A DNA stretch of 64,000 nucleotides from Vibrio sp. CK2-1 (GCF_021726515.1 NZ_JAKKCJ010000005.1:1-64000); one strand, 5' to 3'; counted from the first letter of the stretch, positions 10,501 to 22,643 are shown. Notes: generated by a model not told the origin, from the letters alone. Numbers and translations are program-made.

Positions 10501-11897
10501 TCCCATTTTCTTTACAGCAACTCGCACAGATCACCTCAGGTACTCTTATCGGTGACAATACCGACATTACCTCGGTGACGACAGATACTCGCAGCGTTGA
10601 ATCCGGCGCTTTATTTGTTGCCTTAATTGGTGAGCGATTCGATGCTCATGATTTTTGTCAGCAAGCGGTAGATTCTGCTGCCAATGCGTTATTAGTTTCT
10701 AAGAAGCTCGAACTCAATATTCCACAAGTTGTTGTCGCTGATACTCAAAAAGCACTCGGTCAACTTGGACAATGGATGCACCAACAATCAAAGGCGAAAA
10801 CTTTAGCGCTGACAGGAAGCTGCGGAAAAACCACAGTCAAAGAAATGTTGGCCGCTATTTTAAATCAAAAAGGCCAAGTACTTGCTACAGCCGGTAACTT
10901 TAATAATGAAATTGGTGTTCCGTTAACGCTGTTACGTACTCAAGCAAATGACGATTATGCAGTGATTGAATTAGGCGCGAACCATTTAGGTGAAATCGCT
11001 TATACCACGAGCTTGATTCAACCTGATATTGCGTTAGTGAATAATGTTGCCGCCGCGCACTTAGAGGGCTTTGGCTCAATTGATGGCGTGGCAAAAGCGA
11101 AAGGTGAGATTTACCAAGGCCTATCTGCTGGTGGCGATGCAGTCGTTAACCTAGACAGCAATGGGTTGTCTCATTGGCAATCTATCTTGGCTGATAAAAA
11201 TGTTATCACTTTTTCGGTCGATAATTCGGATGCAGACTTTTATTCACAACAGATTGAAGTTAACCAGCGCGGTGAAGCTTCATTTGTTTTAGTAAGCCCT
11301 CTAGGTGAAAAATCCGTGAGCTTACCTATGATCGGCAAACACAATATCAGCAATGCTTTGGCTGCTGCCGCGATGGCGATTCAAGCGGGAGCGACGTTAG
11401 ATGAAGTGGTTAGTGGTTTACAAATACCAAGTCATGTTAAAGGCCGAGTGGAAGCGATTGATTTAACCGAACAAGTACGCGTGATTGATGACAGCTATAA
11501 TGCGAGCGTACCTGCGATGAAAGCTGCCGCCGATTTATTGGCAAACTATCAAGGTACACGTTGGTTGATTCTTGGTTATATGGCAGAGCTTGGTGATGAA
11601 AGCCAGGCGTTACACCAAGAAGTTGGCGAGCATGCGGCGCAATATAATTTTGACTATGTCCTCACTTTTGGAGAGGATACCGCGATTATTAGCCAGCTTT
11701 GCCAGCAAACCGATGATTTATCGACTTGTGGTAAACATTTTACTACCCATAGCGCTATGATTGATTTTATTAAGCAGCACTTACCTAACCCAAAACTAGA
11801 AATGCAAGCAGACCAAAAACACACTTTACTGATCAAAGGGGCAAACAGCTCTAAAATGAGTCAGGTTGTTGCTGCTTTGAAGGAGAACTACGCATGA
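10497..11897 (+). CDS. murF: MurF, UDP-MurNAc-pentapeptide ligase
   Basis: A 466-aa ligase that joins D-Ala-D-Ala to UDP-MurNAc-tripeptide, the last cytoplasmic step of the precursor. The ATP loop TGSCGKTT is at residues 106-113; [11 protein letters not shown] and [10 protein letters not shown] are family signatures. It overlaps murE and mraY by four bases each (ATGA), so translation is coupled. Its D-Ala-D-Ala substrate must come from a ddl encoded elsewhere, since none is in this cluster. Confidence 0.96.
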   Translation: MIPFSLQQLAQITSGTLIGDNTDITSVTTDTRSVESGALFVALIGERFDAHDFCQQAVDSAANALLVSKKLELNIPQVVVADTQKALGQLGQWMHQQSKAKTLALTGSCGKTTVKEMLAAILNQKGQVLATAGNFNNEIGVPLTLLRTQANDDYAVIELGANHLGEIAYTTSLIQPDIALVNNVAAAHLEGFGSIDGVAKAKGEIYQGLSAGGDAVVNLDSNGLSHWQSILADKNVITFSVDNSDADFYSQQIEVNQRGEASFVLVSPLGEKSVSLPMIGKHNISNALAAAAMAIQAGATLDEVVSGLQIPSHVKGRVEAIDLTEQVRVIDDSYNASVPAMKAAADLLANYQGTRWLILGYMAELGDESQALHQEVGEHAAQYNFDYVLTFGEDTAIISQLCQQTDDLSTCGKHFTTHSAMIDFIKQHLPNPKLEMQADQKHTLLIKGANSSKMSQVVAALKENYA

Positions 11898-12976
11898 TTA
11901 TTTGGCTCGCAGAACTGTTACAGCCATATTTATCCTTTTTCCGATTGTTTGAATATCTCTCTTTTCGAGCGATTTTGAGCATTTTGACCGCTTTGGGATT
12001 ATCTCTTTGGATGGGACCTAAACTTATCCAACGTTTACAGCTTTTACAGATTGGCCAAGTTGTGCGTAATGACGGCCCTGAATCTCACTTTAGTAAACGT
12101 GGCACCCCAACGATGGGCGGTGTGATGATACTGGCGGCGATCACGGCGACCGTTTTCCTATGGGCAGATTTATCTAACCCTTATGTTTGGGCTGTGATGG
12201 CTGTACTGCTTGGCTATGGTGTCATCGGTTTTGTGGATGACTACCGTAAAGTGGTGCGCAAAAATACCGATGGCTTGATTGCTCGCTGGAAGTACTTTTG
12301 GCAGTCAGTGATTGCACTAGGCGTAGCGTTTGCTCTATATGCAATGGGCAAAGATACTTCAGCGACTCAGTTAGTAGTTCCTTTCTTTAAAGATGTGATG
12401 CCACAGCTTGGTTTGATGTATATCGTGCTAACTTACTTTGTCATTGTTGGTACCAGTAATGCAGTGAACTTAACCGATGGCCTAGATGGCTTAGCGATTA
12501 TGCCAACGGTATTAGTTGCATCTGGCTTTGGCGTTATTGCTTGGGCAACGGGTAACGTTAACTTCTCTGAATATTTGCACATTCCTTATATTCCCTACAC
12601 CAGTGAACTTGTGATTGTTTGTACCGCGATAGTCGGCGCAGGCTTGGGCTTTTTATGGTTTAACACCTACCCAGCACAAGTATTTATGGGCGATGTTGGT
12701 TCATTAGCGTTAGGTGGTGCTTTAGGTACGATTGCTGTTTTGGTGCGCCAAGAATTTGTATTGGTGATCATGGGCGGTGTATTCGTGATGGAAACCCTGT
12801 CGGTTATCTTGCAAGTTGGCTCTTATAAACTACGTGGTCAGCGTATTTTCCGTATGGCGCCGATTCACCACCATTACGAATTAAAAGGTTGGCCGGAGCC
12901 TCGCGTTATCGTGCGTTTTTGGATCATCTCTATCGTGCTGGTATTAATTGGCTTAGCGACACTGAAAATACGTTAA
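11894..12976 (+). CDS. mraY: MraY, phospho-MurNAc-pentapeptide translocase
   Basis: A 360-aa polytopic inner-membrane enzyme, about ten membrane segments, that transfers phospho-MurNAc-pentapeptide to undecaprenyl phosphate to give lipid I. Family motifs are present: FVDDYRKV near residue 115, [13 protein letters not shown] near 198, [11 protein letters not shown] near 265, and HHHYELKGW near 324. The length equals that of E. coli MraY. It overlaps murF by four bases and is followed by murD after 21 bases. Confidence 0.97.
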   Translation: MIIWLAELLQPYLSFFRLFEYLSFRAILSILTALGLSLWMGPKLIQRLQLLQIGQVVRNDGPESHFSKRGTPTMGGVMILAAITATVFLWADLSNPYVWAVMAVLLGYGVIGFVDDYRKVVRKNTDGLIARWKYFWQSVIALGVAFALYAMGKDTSATQLVVPFFKDVMPQLGLMYIVLTYFVIVGTSNAVNLTDGLDGLAIMPTVLVASGFGVIAWATGNVNFSEYLHIPYIPYTSELVIVCTAIVGAGLGFLWFNTYPAQVFMGDVGSLALGGALGTIAVLVRQEFVLVIMGGVFVMETLSVILQVGSYKLRGQRIFRMAPIHHHYELKGWPEPRVIVRFWIISIVLVLIGLATLKIR

Positions 12977-12997
12977 TTTTTTATAGGATATTACTTT

Positions 12998-14338
12998 ATG
13001 TCACACTCATTATTAGCAAAATGGCAAGGGATACAACGTGTCGTTGTGGTTGGTTTGGGTGTGACGGGGTTATCCGTTGTTCGATATTTACAAAAATTGC
13101 CGCACGATCTATCGATAAAAGTTATTGATACGCGTGCAGAACCACCCGGTGTGGAATCGCTGGATGCTAGTGTTGAAGTACATACTGGTAGTTGGCAGCT
13201 TGATTGGTTGTTGGAAGCCGACTTAATTGTGACTAATCCGGGAATTGCATTAGCCACTCCTGAGATCCAACAAGCGCTGGCAAACAATATTCCGGTAGTC
13301 GGTGATATCGAGTTATTCGCATGGGCAGCTAATGCTCCAGTGGTTGCTATCACAGGTTCAAATGGCAAAAGTACAGTCACCGATTTAACGGGCGTTTTGG
13401 CAAAATCTGCCGGGTTAACGGTTGGCGTCGGTGGCAATATCGGTGTGCCAGCTTTGGAGCTACTCGCAGATGATGTGGATTTGTATGTGTTGGAACTCTC
13501 TAGTTTTCAATTGGAAACCACATCTTCATTGAAATTGGCCGCGGCTGCTTATTTGAATCTTTCTGAAGATCACATGGATCGCTATCAAGGCATGGAAGAC
13601 TATGCTGAGGCCAAGCAACGTATTTTCTTACATGCCGACAAAGCGATTGTTAATCGTGCTGAACCTGATACCTATCCCAAAAATGATATTCCAGTTGTCA
13701 GTTTTGGCTTTGATGAGCAAGACTTTGGTTTGGTGTGGTTAGAAGCGCAAGAATATCTTTCTAAGCAAGGCCAACCAATTGTCGCTGTTGAGGATTTAAA
13801 ACTCGTCGGCCGACACAATATCGCCAATAGCTTAGTTGCTTTAGCCTTATTGGATAGTGTTGATGTTGAATTATCGAGTGTAGTGCCAGCGCTGAAAACT
13901 TACTCAGGGCTAACACATCGCTGCCAATTAGTTGTGGATAATAATGGCATCAAATGGATCAATGATTCTAAAGCAACCAACGTAGCAAGTACCTTAGCGG
14001 CATTATCTGGGTTGCAATTAACGGGCTGCTTGCATTTGTTGGTCGGTGGTGTTGGAAAAGGAGCGGATTTCTCTGAACTCGCACCTGTGCTGCAAAGCTT
14101 AAATGTTCAATTGCATTGCTTTGGTCAAGATGGTGACGCGTTTGTTCCGCTACACTCTTCGGCACAACGCTGGGAAACCATGGAGCAAGCCATTAAGTCG
14201 TTTCACAATGAATTAAAAGCCGGTGATTTAGTTATGCTATCGCCTGCTTGTGCCAGTTTTGATCAATTTAAAAACTTTATGGCCAGAGGAGATGAGTTTA
14301 CTCGTCTGGCGCAACATTATGCGAAATTATCGTCTTAA
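12998..14338 (+). CDS. murD: MurD, UDP-MurNAc-L-Ala--D-Glu ligase
   Basis: A 446-aa cytoplasmic ligase that adds D-glutamate to UDP-MurNAc-L-Ala. The N-terminal Rossmann-like domain has [10 protein letters not shown], the ATP loop is GSNGKST near residue 119, and NDSKATN and [11 protein letters not shown] are C-terminal family signatures. TAGGAT lies a few bases upstream of the ATG. It is co-oriented with mraY and ftsW. Confidence 0.96.
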   Translation: MSHSLLAKWQGIQRVVVVGLGVTGLSVVRYLQKLPHDLSIKVIDTRAEPPGVESLDASVEVHTGSWQLDWLLEADLIVTNPGIALATPEIQQALANNIPVVGDIELFAWAANAPVVAITGSNGKSTVTDLTGVLAKSAGLTVGVGGNIGVPALELLADDVDLYVLELSSFQLETTSSLKLAAAAYLNLSEDHMDRYQGMEDYAEAKQRIFLHADKAIVNRAEPDTYPKNDIPVVSFGFDEQDFGLVWLEAQEYLSKQGQPIVAVEDLKLVGRHNIANSLVALALLDSVDVELSSVVPALKTYSGLTHRCQLVVDNNGIKWINDSKATNVASTLAALSGLQLTGCLHLLVGGVGKGADFSELAPVLQSLNVQLHCFGQDGDAFVPLHSSAQRWETMEQAIKSFHNELKAGDLVMLSPACASFDQFKNFMARGDEFTRLAQHYAKLSS

Positions 14339-14379
14339 TAATTTTTCTCATTGCTCATTTATCGGATTGAAGGCTGACC

Positions 14380-15630
14380 GTGGTTAAAGCAAAAGTGCAA
14401 AATATGGGTAAAGGATTTCAAGGGTGGGTGAGTCAAGCCTCTCCTGATGTGCTTTACGATCGTCAATTAGTTTGGTTAGCATTTGGCTTAATGTTAATTG
14501 GTCTGGTGATGGTAACGTCAGCGTCTTTTCCTATCAGTACTCGTCTAACTGGCGAACCGTTTCACTTTATGGTGCGACATGGCATATTCTTATTTCTCGC
14601 TTTATGTGCCGCGACGGTGGTGGTACAAATCCCGTTAGAACGTTGGATGAAGCATAGTATGCACTTACTTTTGCTTTCTATGTTTTTGTTGTTAGTAGTA
14701 TTGCTGGTAGGGCATTCCGTTAACGGTGCGTCTCGCTGGATCCCATTAGGCTTATTTAACTTACAGCCTGCGGAAGTGGCAAAGTTATCTCTGTTTGTCT
14801 TTATGTCTAGCTACCTAGTTCGTAAGCATGATGAGGTCAAAAGTTCATTTTTTGGTGGGTTTTTAAAGCCTATTATGGTGTTTGGCTGTTTAGCGGTATT
14901 GCTACTTGCTCAGCCTGATTTAGGTACTGTGGTGGTAATGTTGGTGACGTTATTCGGCATGCTATTTATCGCAGGAGCCAAACTAAAACAGTTTATTGCT
15001 TTGTTATTGGTCGGTATCGGCGCAGTAGCTTTGCTTATTTTGGCTGAGCCTTACCGTATGCGTCGCGTAACCTCATTCATGAATCCATTTGAAGACCCAT
15101 TCGGTAGTGGCTATCAGTTAACCCAATCGTTAATGGCATTTGGTCGTGGTGGTTTATTTGGCCAGGGGTTAGGTAACTCGATTCAAAAGCTAGAATATTT
15201 GCCCGAGGCACATACTGACTTCGTGTTTGCGGTGGTGGGCGAAGAGTTAGGCTTTATTGGCGTGACATTAGTCTTGTTGATGATTTTTGCTTTGGTATAT
15301 AAAGCATTATCGATTGGTAAGAAGTCGCTTGAATCGGGCCATTTATTTGGTGGTTTCTTAGCAACTAGCATTAGTATTTGGTTCGCATTTCAAACCTTAG
15401 TTAACGTTGGTGCAGCGGCTGCGATTGTACCGACTAAAGGTTTAACATTACCTTTGATCAGCTATGGTGGTTCTAGTCTTATTATTATGATGACGGCGGT
15501 AGCACTGTTGTTACGTATTGATTATGAGCGTCGCTTGGCAGAGTTGTCAGGTAGCACCAAACCGATAAGTGAAAAGAAATCTCAACCAGAGCAAACCCAA
15601 CAAGAATTAAGTGATAATGAAAAAGAATAA
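14380..15630 (+). CDS. ftsW: FtsW, septal peptidoglycan glycosyltransferase (SEDS)
   Basis: A 416-aa SEDS-family membrane protein with about ten membrane segments that polymerises lipid II at the septum together with FtsI. Signatures are [26 protein letters not shown] and the late PLISYGGSS. The GTG at 14380 is taken as the start because AAGG lies seven bases upstream; an in-frame ATG at 14404 is possible. The charged, Gln-rich C-terminus is cytoplasmic. The end overlaps the murG start. Confidence 0.95.
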   Translation: MVKAKVQNMGKGFQGWVSQASPDVLYDRQLVWLAFGLMLIGLVMVTSASFPISTRLTGEPFHFMVRHGIFLFLALCAATVVVQIPLERWMKHSMHLLLLSMFLLLVVLLVGHSVNGASRWIPLGLFNLQPAEVAKLSLFVFMSSYLVRKHDEVKSSFFGGFLKPIMVFGCLAVLLLAQPDLGTVVVMLVTLFGMLFIAGAKLKQFIALLLVGIGAVALLILAEPYRMRRVTSFMNPFEDPFGSGYQLTQSLMAFGRGGLFGQGLGNSIQKLEYLPEAHTDFVFAVVGEELGFIGVTLVLLMIFALVYKALSIGKKSLESGHLFGGFLATSISIWFAFQTLVNVGAAAAIVPTKGLTLPLISYGGSSLIIMMTAVALLLRIDYERRLAELSGSTKPISEKKSQPEQTQQELSDNEKE

Positions 15631-16681
15631 ACGTTTATTAGTAATGGCTGGTGGTACTGGTGGGCATGTTTTCCCCGGTTTGGCTGTGGCGAAAAAGTTG
15701 CAACAACAAGGTTGGGAAATTCGCTGGCTAGGCACACCGGATCGTATGGAAGCAGATTTAGTACCAAAGCATGGTATTGAAATTGATTTTATTCATGTAA
15801 AAGGTCTGCGTGGTCAAGGGCTTGCTAAGCTAATTAAGGCCCCTTTCCAAATTGTTAACGCCATTATGCAAGCGAAAAAACACATTAAAGCTTGGCAACC
15901 AGATGTGGTTTTAGGCATGGGTGGCTATGTCAGTGGTCCGGGTGGTGTTGCGGCTTGGATGTCTGGTATTCCAGTGGTTCTGCACGAGCAAAATGCCGTC
16001 GCTGGTTTAACCAATCAATGGTTATCTAAAATAGCCAAGAGAGTGATGCAAGCATTCCCTGGTGCATTTCCCAATGCTGAAGTGGTGGGAAATCCTGTGC
16101 GCCAAGATGTCGTCGAGATTGCTGAGCCACAACAACGCTTAGAGCAACGCGATGGACCTATCCGTATTTTGGTTATGGGTGGCAGCCAAGGTGCTCGAAT
16201 ACTTAATACAACGTTACCTCCTGTAATGAAAGCTTTAGGTGATGATTACGAGATCCGCCATCAAGCGGGTAAAGGTCAGTTGCAAATGGTAGAAGGCTTA
16301 TACCAAGAAAACCAAGTGAATAATGCTCAGGTTACCGAGTTTATTGATGATGTGGCGCAAGCTTATGAGTGGGCAGATTTATTAGTATGTCGCTCTGGTG
16401 CTTTGACGGTTTCTGAAGTTTCTGCAGCTGGTGTTGGGGCTATTTTTATCCCCTTTATGCATAAAGATCGCCAGCAAGCCCTGAATGCTGATCATCTTGT
16501 TCAATGTGGTGCTGCCTTAATGATTGAGCAGCCGGATTTGACTGAACAAGTTTTAATGGAACAAATACAACAACTGGATCGGACTCAGTTACTAGCGATG
16601 GCAGAAAAAGCACGAGCGGCTGCCATTACCGATGCCGACACACGAGTTGCTGAAGCGATTATCGCTGTAAGCCAAGATTGA
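15617..16681 (+). CDS. murG: MurG, lipid II-forming GlcNAc transferase
   Basis: A 354-aa peripheral membrane GT-B glycosyltransferase that adds GlcNAc to lipid [13 protein letters not shown] at residues 10-21 is the hallmark glycine loop, and GGSQGAR and [13 protein letters not shown] are C-terminal donor-site signatures. The ATG at 15617 gives [13 protein letters not shown], the usual N-terminus; a GTG two codons upstream is an alternative. It overlaps the ftsW end by 14 bases. Confidence 0.96.
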   Translation: MKKNKRLLVMAGGTGGHVFPGLAVAKKLQQQGWEIRWLGTPDRMEADLVPKHGIEIDFIHVKGLRGQGLAKLIKAPFQIVNAIMQAKKHIKAWQPDVVLGMGGYVSGPGGVAAWMSGIPVVLHEQNAVAGLTNQWLSKIAKRVMQAFPGAFPNAEVVGNPVRQDVVEIAEPQQRLEQRDGPIRILVMGGSQGARILNTTLPPVMKALGDDYEIRHQAGKGQLQMVEGLYQENQVNNAQVTEFIDDVAQAYEWADLLVCRSGALTVSEVSAAGVGAIFIPFMHKDRQQALNADHLVQCGAALMIEQPDLTEQVLMEQIQQLDRTQLLAMAEKARAAAITDADTRVAEAIIAVSQD

Positions 16682-16691
16682 GAAAGAATTG

Positions 16692-18158
16692 ATGTTAACA
16701 AAACAAAATCCCAACCTATCTGAACTACGTTCTATCGTACCCGAAATGCGCCGAGTAAAGTGCATTCACTTTGTGGGTATTGGCGGTGCTGGCATGAGTG
16801 GTATTGCTGAAGTTTTACTTAATGAAGGTTATGACATTAGCGGTTCTGATTTAAATGAAAACACCGTAACCGAGCGTTTGAAGTCAAAAGGGGCGACAAT
16901 ATATATTGGTCACCAAGCGACTAATATTGAGAAAGCCAGTGTAGTGGTGGTCTCGACTGCAATTTCAACCGAAAACCCTGAATTGGTTGCGGCTAAAGAG
17001 TTACGTATTCCAGTGGTACGTCGCGCCGAAATGCTCGCTGAACTGATGCGTTTTCGTCATGGTATTGCGGTTGCCGGTACTCACGGTAAAACCACAACCA
17101 CAGCGCTTGTCACGCAAATTTATTTTGAAGCCGGTCTCGATCCTACCTTTGTTAATGGTGGATTAGTGAAAAGCGCCGGAACTAACGCGCGCTTAGGCTC
17201 TAGCCGTTACTTGATTGCTGAAGCCGATGAAAGTGACGCATCCTTCCTGCATTTACAACCAATGGTGAGTATTGTTACCAACATCGAAGCCGATCATATG
17301 GATACCTATGGTGGTGATTTTGAGACGTTGAAGCAAACTTTCATCGATTTCCTGCATAATTTGCCATTTTATGGTCAAGCGATCATGTGTATTGATGACC
17401 CTGTTGTCAGAGAGTTGATCCCAAGAGTTAGCCGCCAAGTGATCACTTATGGCTTCTCTGAAGATGCGGATGTTCGAATTGTTAACTACCATCAAAAAGG
17501 TCAGCAAGGGAAATTTACCGTAGTCCGCCAAGGGCGTGCTGATTTAGATATTACGTTAAATATCCCTGGTAAACACAATGCGTTAAATGCCTCTGCGGCT
17601 ATTGCGGTCGCCACTGAAGATGATATTGCCGATGATGCGATTGTACGTGCTTTAGTGAGCACTCAAGGTACTGGTCGTCGTTTTGATCATCTAGGTGAGT
17701 TTGAAACGGGTAATGGTCAAGCCATGCTGGTGGATGACTACGGCCACCATCCAAGTGAGGTCGACGTTACTATTCAAGCGGCTCGTTCAGGTTGGCCAGA
17801 TAAGCGCTTAGTGATGATTTTCCAACCCCATCGCTATAGCCGTACACGCGACTTATATGATGATTTCGCGAATGTTCTCGAAAAGGTCGATGTGTTGATT
17901 ATGCTTGATGTCTATTCTGCAGGTGAAAAGCCGATTGCGGGAGCAGACAGCCGTTCTTTATGCCGCACGATTCGTAGTCGTGGCAAAGTGGATCCAATAT
18001 TTGTGGATTCATCGAATAAACTACCTTCAACCTTGGCGAGTTTATTAGAAGATAATGACTTGGTTTTAACTCAAGGGGCGGGTGATGTTGGCCGTGTCGC
18101 AAAGAGCTTAGCCGATTTTCAGCTGAATATTGACAAAATGAAAGTCATTAGTGAGTAA
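16692..18158 (+). CDS. murC: MurC, UDP-MurNAc--L-Ala ligase
   Basis: A 488-aa ligase that adds L-alanine to UDP-MurNAc. The N-terminal nucleotide-sugar domain has [16 protein letters not shown], the ATP loop is GTHGKTTTT near residue 126, and [10 protein letters not shown] and FQPHRYSRT are C-terminal family signatures. The ATG at 16692 is preferred to the adjoining TTG at 16689; AGAAAG lies just upstream. In E. coli ddlB follows; here a 138-base gap with a strong promoter follows instead. Confidence 0.96.
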   Translation: MLTKQNPNLSELRSIVPEMRRVKCIHFVGIGGAGMSGIAEVLLNEGYDISGSDLNENTVTERLKSKGATIYIGHQATNIEKASVVVVSTAISTENPELVAAKELRIPVVRRAEMLAELMRFRHGIAVAGTHGKTTTTALVTQIYFEAGLDPTFVNGGLVKSAGTNARLGSSRYLIAEADESDASFLHLQPMVSIVTNIEADHMDTYGGDFETLKQTFIDFLHNLPFYGQAIMCIDDPVVRELIPRVSRQVITYGFSEDADVRIVNYHQKGQQGKFTVVRQGRADLDITLNIPGKHNALNASAAIAVATEDDIADDAIVRALVSTQGTGRRFDHLGEFETGNGQAMLVDDYGHHPSEVDVTIQAARSGWPDKRLVMIFQPHRYSRTRDLYDDFANVLEKVDVLIMLDVYSAGEKPIAGADSRSLCRTIRSRGKVDPIFVDSSNKLPSTLASLLEDNDLVLTQGAGDVGRVAKSLADFQLNIDKMKVISE

Positions 18159-18175
18159 AATAGCTGCAAGTTGTC

Positions 18176-18204
18176 TTGGCACTCAGGCCTTGGGTCAGTA
18201 TAAT
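18176..18204 (+). promoter_or_regulatory. Strong candidate promoter for ftsQ-ftsA-ftsZ
   Basis: TTGGCA and a perfect TATAAT are separated by exactly 17 bases in the murC-ftsQ gap. The predicted start near 18211 gives a leader of about 85 bases before ftsQ. It should let ftsQAZ be transcribed independently of the upstream mur genes. Confidence 0.7.
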
Positions 18205-18296
18205 CCCTGTTAATTGTAGTTATTTTCAGGGATGTACCATTAGTTAACCTCAGATTATGGGCATTTAATGAATATTTTAGAGTCTAACTGCTCATT

Positions 18297-19076
18297 ATGA
18301 ATATCACCGCGGAAGATTTGGTTGAAGGCAATACTCAATCACCATCATCGAAACAGCATTGGGTCGGTGGCGTTTTTTTACTATTAGTCGTGATTGGTAT
18401 TGGTACTTTAATTTATTCAACTTTTAGCTGGATGACCGATGACCAGCGTTTACCTCTTTCGCGTTTAATGGTTGAAGGGGATTTGCATCATGTAAGTCCT
18501 AAGCAGGTACAAGGTGCTTTAGCTGAACTACCACGCATGGGAACATTTATGACCCAAGATGTGGACCAGTTACAGCAAGCGTTACAAACCTTACCTTGGG
18601 TTGCTCAAATTTCGATCAGAAAACAATGGCCTGACCTAGTTAAAGTCTATATTGTTGAATATAAAGCGCTTGCGATTTGGAACGGTAATTCGCTATTAAA
18701 TCCTGAAGGTCATATTTTTAATGGTCACCCAGAAGATGCGCCTGAAAATACGGTGAACCTATACGGACCAGAAGGTTCAAGTGAACAAGTCTTGTCGGTT
18801 TGGCAAAAAAGCACGCAAAAATTAAAGCCGTTAGGTCGTACTATTACATCGGTTGTATTAAATGATAGACGCGCATGGCAATTAATATTAGATAACGGTA
18901 TTCGCTTAGAGCTCGGAAAAGATGCTCGTGAAGACCGTTTGAATCGTTTTATTAAACTTTATAGTCGTTTGGGCGATAAAGTAGAGCAAATTAGCTACAT
19001 CGATCTTCGATATGATACTGGGGCCGCCGTTGGTTGGATTCCAGATGATGATTCAGCACAAGAGAGAAATAAATGA
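18297..19076 (+). CDS. ftsQ: FtsQ, divisome scaffold protein
   Basis: A 259-aa bitopic inner-membrane protein. A short cytoplasmic N-terminus is followed by one membrane segment near residues 23-43, then a POTRA domain (about 51-118) and a beta domain that binds FtsB-FtsL. Identity is supported by this architecture, by RKQWPDLVKVYIVEY in the POTRA end, and by position between murC and ftsA. The stop overlaps the ftsA start by four bases (ATGA). Confidence 0.93.
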   Translation: MNITAEDLVEGNTQSPSSKQHWVGGVFLLLVVIGIGTLIYSTFSWMTDDQRLPLSRLMVEGDLHHVSPKQVQGALAELPRMGTFMTQDVDQLQQALQTLPWVAQISIRKQWPDLVKVYIVEYKALAIWNGNSLLNPEGHIFNGHPEDAPENTVNLYGPEGSSEQVLSVWQKSTQKLKPLGRTITSVVLNDRRAWQLILDNGIRLELGKDAREDRLNRFIKLYSRLGDKVEQISYIDLRYDTGAAVGWIPDDDSAQERNK

Positions 19077-20350
19077 CGAAGACCGCAGAAGGTAACATAG
19101 TCGTTGGTCTTGATATTGGCACAGCTACTGTATCCGCGTTAGTAGGTGAAGTTCTTCCTGATGGACAAATTAACATCATCGGAGCCGGAACGAGCCCATC
19201 TCATGGTATGGACAAAGGTGGTGTTAACGATCTTGAATCGGTTGTAAAATCCGTTCAGCGCGCTATCGACCAAGCCGAATTAATGGCAGAATGCCAGATT
19301 ACAAGTGTCTATCTTTCTCTTTCAGGTAAGCATATTGCTAGCCGTATAGAAAAAGGTATGGGGGCGATTTCAGAAGAAGAAGTCTCTCAAGACGATATGG
19401 ATCGTGTTATTCATACGGCTAAATCGATTAAAATCGGTGAAGAGCAGCGTATTTTGCACGTCATTCCGCAAGAGTTCACCATCGATTATCAAGAGGGGAT
19501 TAAAAACCCTTTAGGTTTATCTGGTGTTCGTATGGAAGCAAGTGTTCACTTGATTTCTTGTCATAACGACATGGCAAGAAATATCATCAAAGCGGTAGAA
19601 CGCTGTAATTTAAAAGTGGAACAGCTGATATACTCAGGCTTAGCATCAAGTAATGCGGTTATTACTGATGATGAGCGTGAACTCGGTGTCTGTGTGATCG
19701 ATATCGGTGCCGGTACAATGGAACTATCCATCTGGACTGGTGGTGCGCTACGTCACACAAAAGTATTTTCTTATGCTGGTAATGCCGTAACAAGTGACAT
19801 TGCCTTTGCATTTGGTACACCTGTCAGCGATGCTGAAGAGATAAAAGTTAAGTATGGTTGTGCGCTTAGCGAGTTAGTAAGCAAAGACGATACTGTTAAC
19901 GTACCAAGTGTTGGTGGTCGTCCTTCTCGAAGTTTACAACGTCAAACTTTGGCAGAAGTGATAGAACCCCGATATACTGAGCTTATGGGCATGGTTAATC
20001 AAAGCATTGATTCTGTGCAAGCAAAGCTACGTGAAGATGGAATTAAACATCATTTAGCCGCAGGTATTGTGCTAACCGGTGGAGCATCACAAATTGAAGG
20101 ATTAGTGGAGTGTGCAGAACGCGTATTCCGCAACCAAGTAAGAATTGGTAAACCCCTAGAAGTCAGAGGGTTAACTGACTACGTTAAAGAGCCATATCAT
20201 GCAACGGCGGTTGGATTATTACATTACGCCAAAGACAGCCAGTTTTATGATGAGGGTGAATATCAACACACAGCACCAAAGCAGCGCTCTGGTAGCTCGT
20301 TTACTGATATCATTCAAAAGCTACGTAATTGGATACAAAAAGAGTTTTAA
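19073..20350 (+). CDS. ftsA: FtsA, actin-like membrane tether of the Z ring
   Basis: A 425-aa actin-fold ATPase that anchors FtsZ to the membrane and recruits later division proteins. VGLDIGTATV near residue 12 is the phosphate-1 loop, CVIDIGAGTMELSI near 206 is phosphate-2, and LTGGASQIEG near 337 is the adenosine motif. The C-terminal end, IIQKLRNWIQKEF, is the amphipathic membrane-targeting helix. It overlaps ftsQ by four bases and lies 33 bases before ftsZ. Confidence 0.96.
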   Translation: MTKTAEGNIVVGLDIGTATVSALVGEVLPDGQINIIGAGTSPSHGMDKGGVNDLESVVKSVQRAIDQAELMAECQITSVYLSLSGKHIASRIEKGMGAISEEEVSQDDMDRVIHTAKSIKIGEEQRILHVIPQEFTIDYQEGIKNPLGLSGVRMEASVHLISCHNDMARNIIKAVERCNLKVEQLIYSGLASSNAVITDDERELGVCVIDIGAGTMELSIWTGGALRHTKVFSYAGNAVTSDIAFAFGTPVSDAEEIKVKYGCALSELVSKDDTVNVPSVGGRPSRSLQRQTLAEVIEPRYTELMGMVNQSIDSVQAKLREDGIKHHLAAGIVLTGGASQIEGLVECAERVFRNQVRIGKPLEVRGLTDYVKEPYHATAVGLLHYAKDSQFYDEGEYQHTAPKQRSGSSFTDIIQKLRNWIQKEF

Positions 20351-20383
20351 CCTGAGGCGAACAGGAAGAAACGGAGAAAACAC

Positions 20384-21601
20384 ATGTTTGAACCGATGAT
20401 GGAAATGTCTGACGATGCTGTAATTAAAGTCGTTGGAGTTGGTGGCGGTGGCGGCAACGCCGTAGAACACATGGTGCGAGAGTCCATCGAAGGGGTGGAA
20501 TTCATCAGTGTTAATACGGATGCCCAAGCGCTACGTAAAGTAAGTGTCAGCAATGTTATTCAAATTGGTGGCGATATCACTAAAGGTCTAGGTGCCGGAG
20601 CAAACCCTCAAGTAGGTCGTGACTCAGCATTAGAAGACCGTGAAGCGATTAAAGCTGTTTTAGCTGGCGCTGATATGGTGTTCATCGCAGCTGGTATGGG
20701 CGGTGGTACGGGTACTGGTGCAGCGCCTGTGATTGCAGAAGTTGCTAAAGAGCTTGGTATTTTAACCGTAGCGGTTGTGACTAAACCGTTTAGCTTTGAA
20801 GGCAAAAAGCGTATGGCTTTTGCTGAGCAAGGTATTGAAGAGCTTTCAAAGCATGTTGATTCATTGATCACCATTCCAAATGAAAAGCTACTGAAAGTAC
20901 TTGGCCGTGGTATTACATTGCTTGAAGCCTTTGCTAAAGCGAATGATGTACTACGTAATGCTGTTCAAGGTATTGCTGAGCTGATTACTCGCCCTGGTAT
21001 GATGAATGTTGACTTCGCCGACGTACGTACGGTGATGTCTGAAATGGGTCATGCCATGATGGGTAGCGGCGTCGCTACTGGTGAAGACCGTGCAGAAGAA
21101 GCAGCTGAAATTGCTATTTCAAGCCCATTACTAGAAGACATCGATCTTGCTGGTGCGCGTGGTGTGTTAGTTAACATCACTGCTGGTCTAGACATGCGTT
21201 TAGAAGAGTTCGAAACCGTAGGTAACACAGTTAAGGCATTTGCCTCAGATAATGCAACGGTTGTTATTGGTACTTCTCTTGACCCTGATATGAGCGATGA
21301 AATCCGCGTGACTGTTGTTGCAACGGGTATTGGTAACTCACATCAGCCTGATATCACTTTAGTTAAAGGTAGTTCAGCAAAACCAGTTTCAGCACCTCAA
21401 CCTGCAGTGCAAGCGCCAGCTCAACCAGCAGCTAAGCCTGAGGAAGAAGCGCCACAGCCAATGCTTCGTACCAACAAAGCACCGGCGACAAGTTCTTCAT
21501 CAAGCTCTTCGAATGAAAATTCAAATACGGTGAAGAAGCCGGATGAAAATGACAGTGGTTACCTTGATATCCCTGCATTTTTAAGACACCAAGCTGATTG
21601 A
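20384..21601 (+). CDS. ftsZ: FtsZ, tubulin-like division GTPase
   Basis: A 405-aa GTPase that polymerises into the Z ring. The tubulin signature GGGTGTG is at residues 106-112, VGGGGGNAV is the N-terminal nucleotide loop, and NADFADV-like [12 protein letters not shown] contains the T7-loop aspartates. A Pro/Ala/Gln- and Ser-rich linker (about residues 318-385) leads to the conserved tail LDIPAFLR, which binds FtsA and ZipA. GGAG lies upstream of the ATG. The gene is followed by a 98-base gap and lpxC. Confidence 0.97.
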   Translation: MFEPMMEMSDDAVIKVVGVGGGGGNAVEHMVRESIEGVEFISVNTDAQALRKVSVSNVIQIGGDITKGLGAGANPQVGRDSALEDREAIKAVLAGADMVFIAAGMGGGTGTGAAPVIAEVAKELGILTVAVVTKPFSFEGKKRMAFAEQGIEELSKHVDSLITIPNEKLLKVLGRGITLLEAFAKANDVLRNAVQGIAELITRPGMMNVDFADVRTVMSEMGHAMMGSGVATGEDRAEEAAEIAISSPLLEDIDLAGARGVLVNITAGLDMRLEEFETVGNTVKAFASDNATVVIGTSLDPDMSDEIRVTVVATGIGNSHQPDITLVKGSSAKPVSAPQPAVQAPAQPAAKPEEEAPQPMLRTNKAPATSSSSSSSNENSNTVKKPDENDSGYLDIPAFLRHQAD

Positions 21602-21616
21602 GTTTTGCACAATTAG

Positions 21617-21644
21617 TTGAAATGTGTCTAAAATGTGATAAGAT
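21617..21644 (+). promoter_or_regulatory. Weak candidate promoter of lpxC
   Basis: TTGAAA and TAAGAT are 16 bases apart in the ftsZ-lpxC gap; TTGCAC/TCTAAA is an overlapping alternative a few bases upstream. Read-through from ftsZ is equally possible. Confidence 0.3.
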
Positions 21645-21699
21645 ATCTGACCAGTCAGGTATTGGCTGCGATATGTAGCGTAAATTAGAGGCAAATTAG

Positions 21700-22623
21700 A
21701 TGATCAGACAACGTACATTGAAAGAAATGGTGAAAACGACTGGTGTGGGTCTCCACTCTGGACGTAAAGTCACGCTTACGCTACGTCCTGCACCAGCTAA
21801 TACCGGTATAATTTATCGTCGCACAGATATGAATCCACCAGTGGATTTCCCTTCTGATCCAAACTCAGTACGCGACACTATGTTGTGTACTGCGTTAGTG
21901 AACGATGAAGGCATTCGAATTTCTACCGTTGAGCATTTAAATGCGGCTCTAGCGGGTATGGGAATCGACAACATTATCATCGAGGTTGATGCACCTGAAA
22001 TTCCAATTATGGATGGCAGTGCTAGCCCGTTTGTATATCTGCTGCAATCAGCAGGCGTCGAAACTCTAAATGCACCAAAACGTTTTATTCGTATTAAAAA
22101 GCCAATTCGTATCGAAGACGGTGATAAGTGGGCAGAACTTGTTCCTTATGATGGTTTCCGTATGGATTTTGAAATTGAATTTGATCACCCTGCTATCGAT
22201 TCTGAACAGCAACATATGTTGTTTGATTTCTCTTCACAGGCGTTCATCAAAGATATTTCTCGCGCTCGTACCTTTGGTTTTATGCGTGATATCGAATACT
22301 TACAGTCACAGAACCTATGTCTAGGTGGTAGCTTTGACTGTGCAATCGTTCTTGATGAATACCGCATCTTGAATGAAGAAGGCTTACGTTTTAGTAATGA
22401 ATTTGTTACGCACAAAGTATTAGACGCCATTGGTGACTTATACATGTGTGGCCATAGCATTGTTGGTGAGCTTCGTGCTTATAAAACAGGCCATGCTTTG
22501 AACAACCAGTTATTGCGTGCAGTTCTAGCTGACCAAGAAGCTTGGGAATGGGCAACGTTTGAAGAAACTGCCGGTTCACCAGTTGCATTTGGTGAAGTTA
22601 TGCCGAATACAGTATTAGCTTAA
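21700..22623 (+). CDS. lpxC: LpxC, UDP-3-O-acyl-GlcNAc deacetylase
   Basis: A 307-aa zinc amidase that performs the committed step of lipid A synthesis. Expected zinc ligands lie in [12 protein letters not shown] (first His) and [10 protein letters not shown] (His and Asp); the catalytic His is in YKTGHALNN. The C-terminal region is short, as in other Vibrio proteins. In E. coli LpxC is turned over by FtsH through its C-terminus. It closes the dcw cluster; a terminator follows. Confidence 0.96.
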   Translation: MIRQRTLKEMVKTTGVGLHSGRKVTLTLRPAPANTGIIYRRTDMNPPVDFPSDPNSVRDTMLCTALVNDEGIRISTVEHLNAALAGMGIDNIIIEVDAPEIPIMDGSASPFVYLLQSAGVETLNAPKRFIRIKKPIRIEDGDKWAELVPYDGFRMDFEIEFDHPAIDSEQQHMLFDFSSQAFIKDISRARTFGFMRDIEYLQSQNLCLGGSFDCAIVLDEYRILNEEGLRFSNEFVTHKVLDAIGDLYMCGHSIVGELRAYKTGHALNNQLLRAVLADQEAWEWATFEETAGSPVAFGEVMPNTVLA

Positions 22624-22643
22624 GATTGAATTAAGCGTTGAAG

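Noticed and set aside
12991-13437. 148-codon minus-strand frame over murD
   Set aside because: It is antisense to a well-conserved Mur ligase and shows no protein family features.
18159-18296. Short or truncated ddl between murC and ftsQ
   Set aside because: The gap is only 138 bases, contains stops in all frames of interest and holds a promoter instead.
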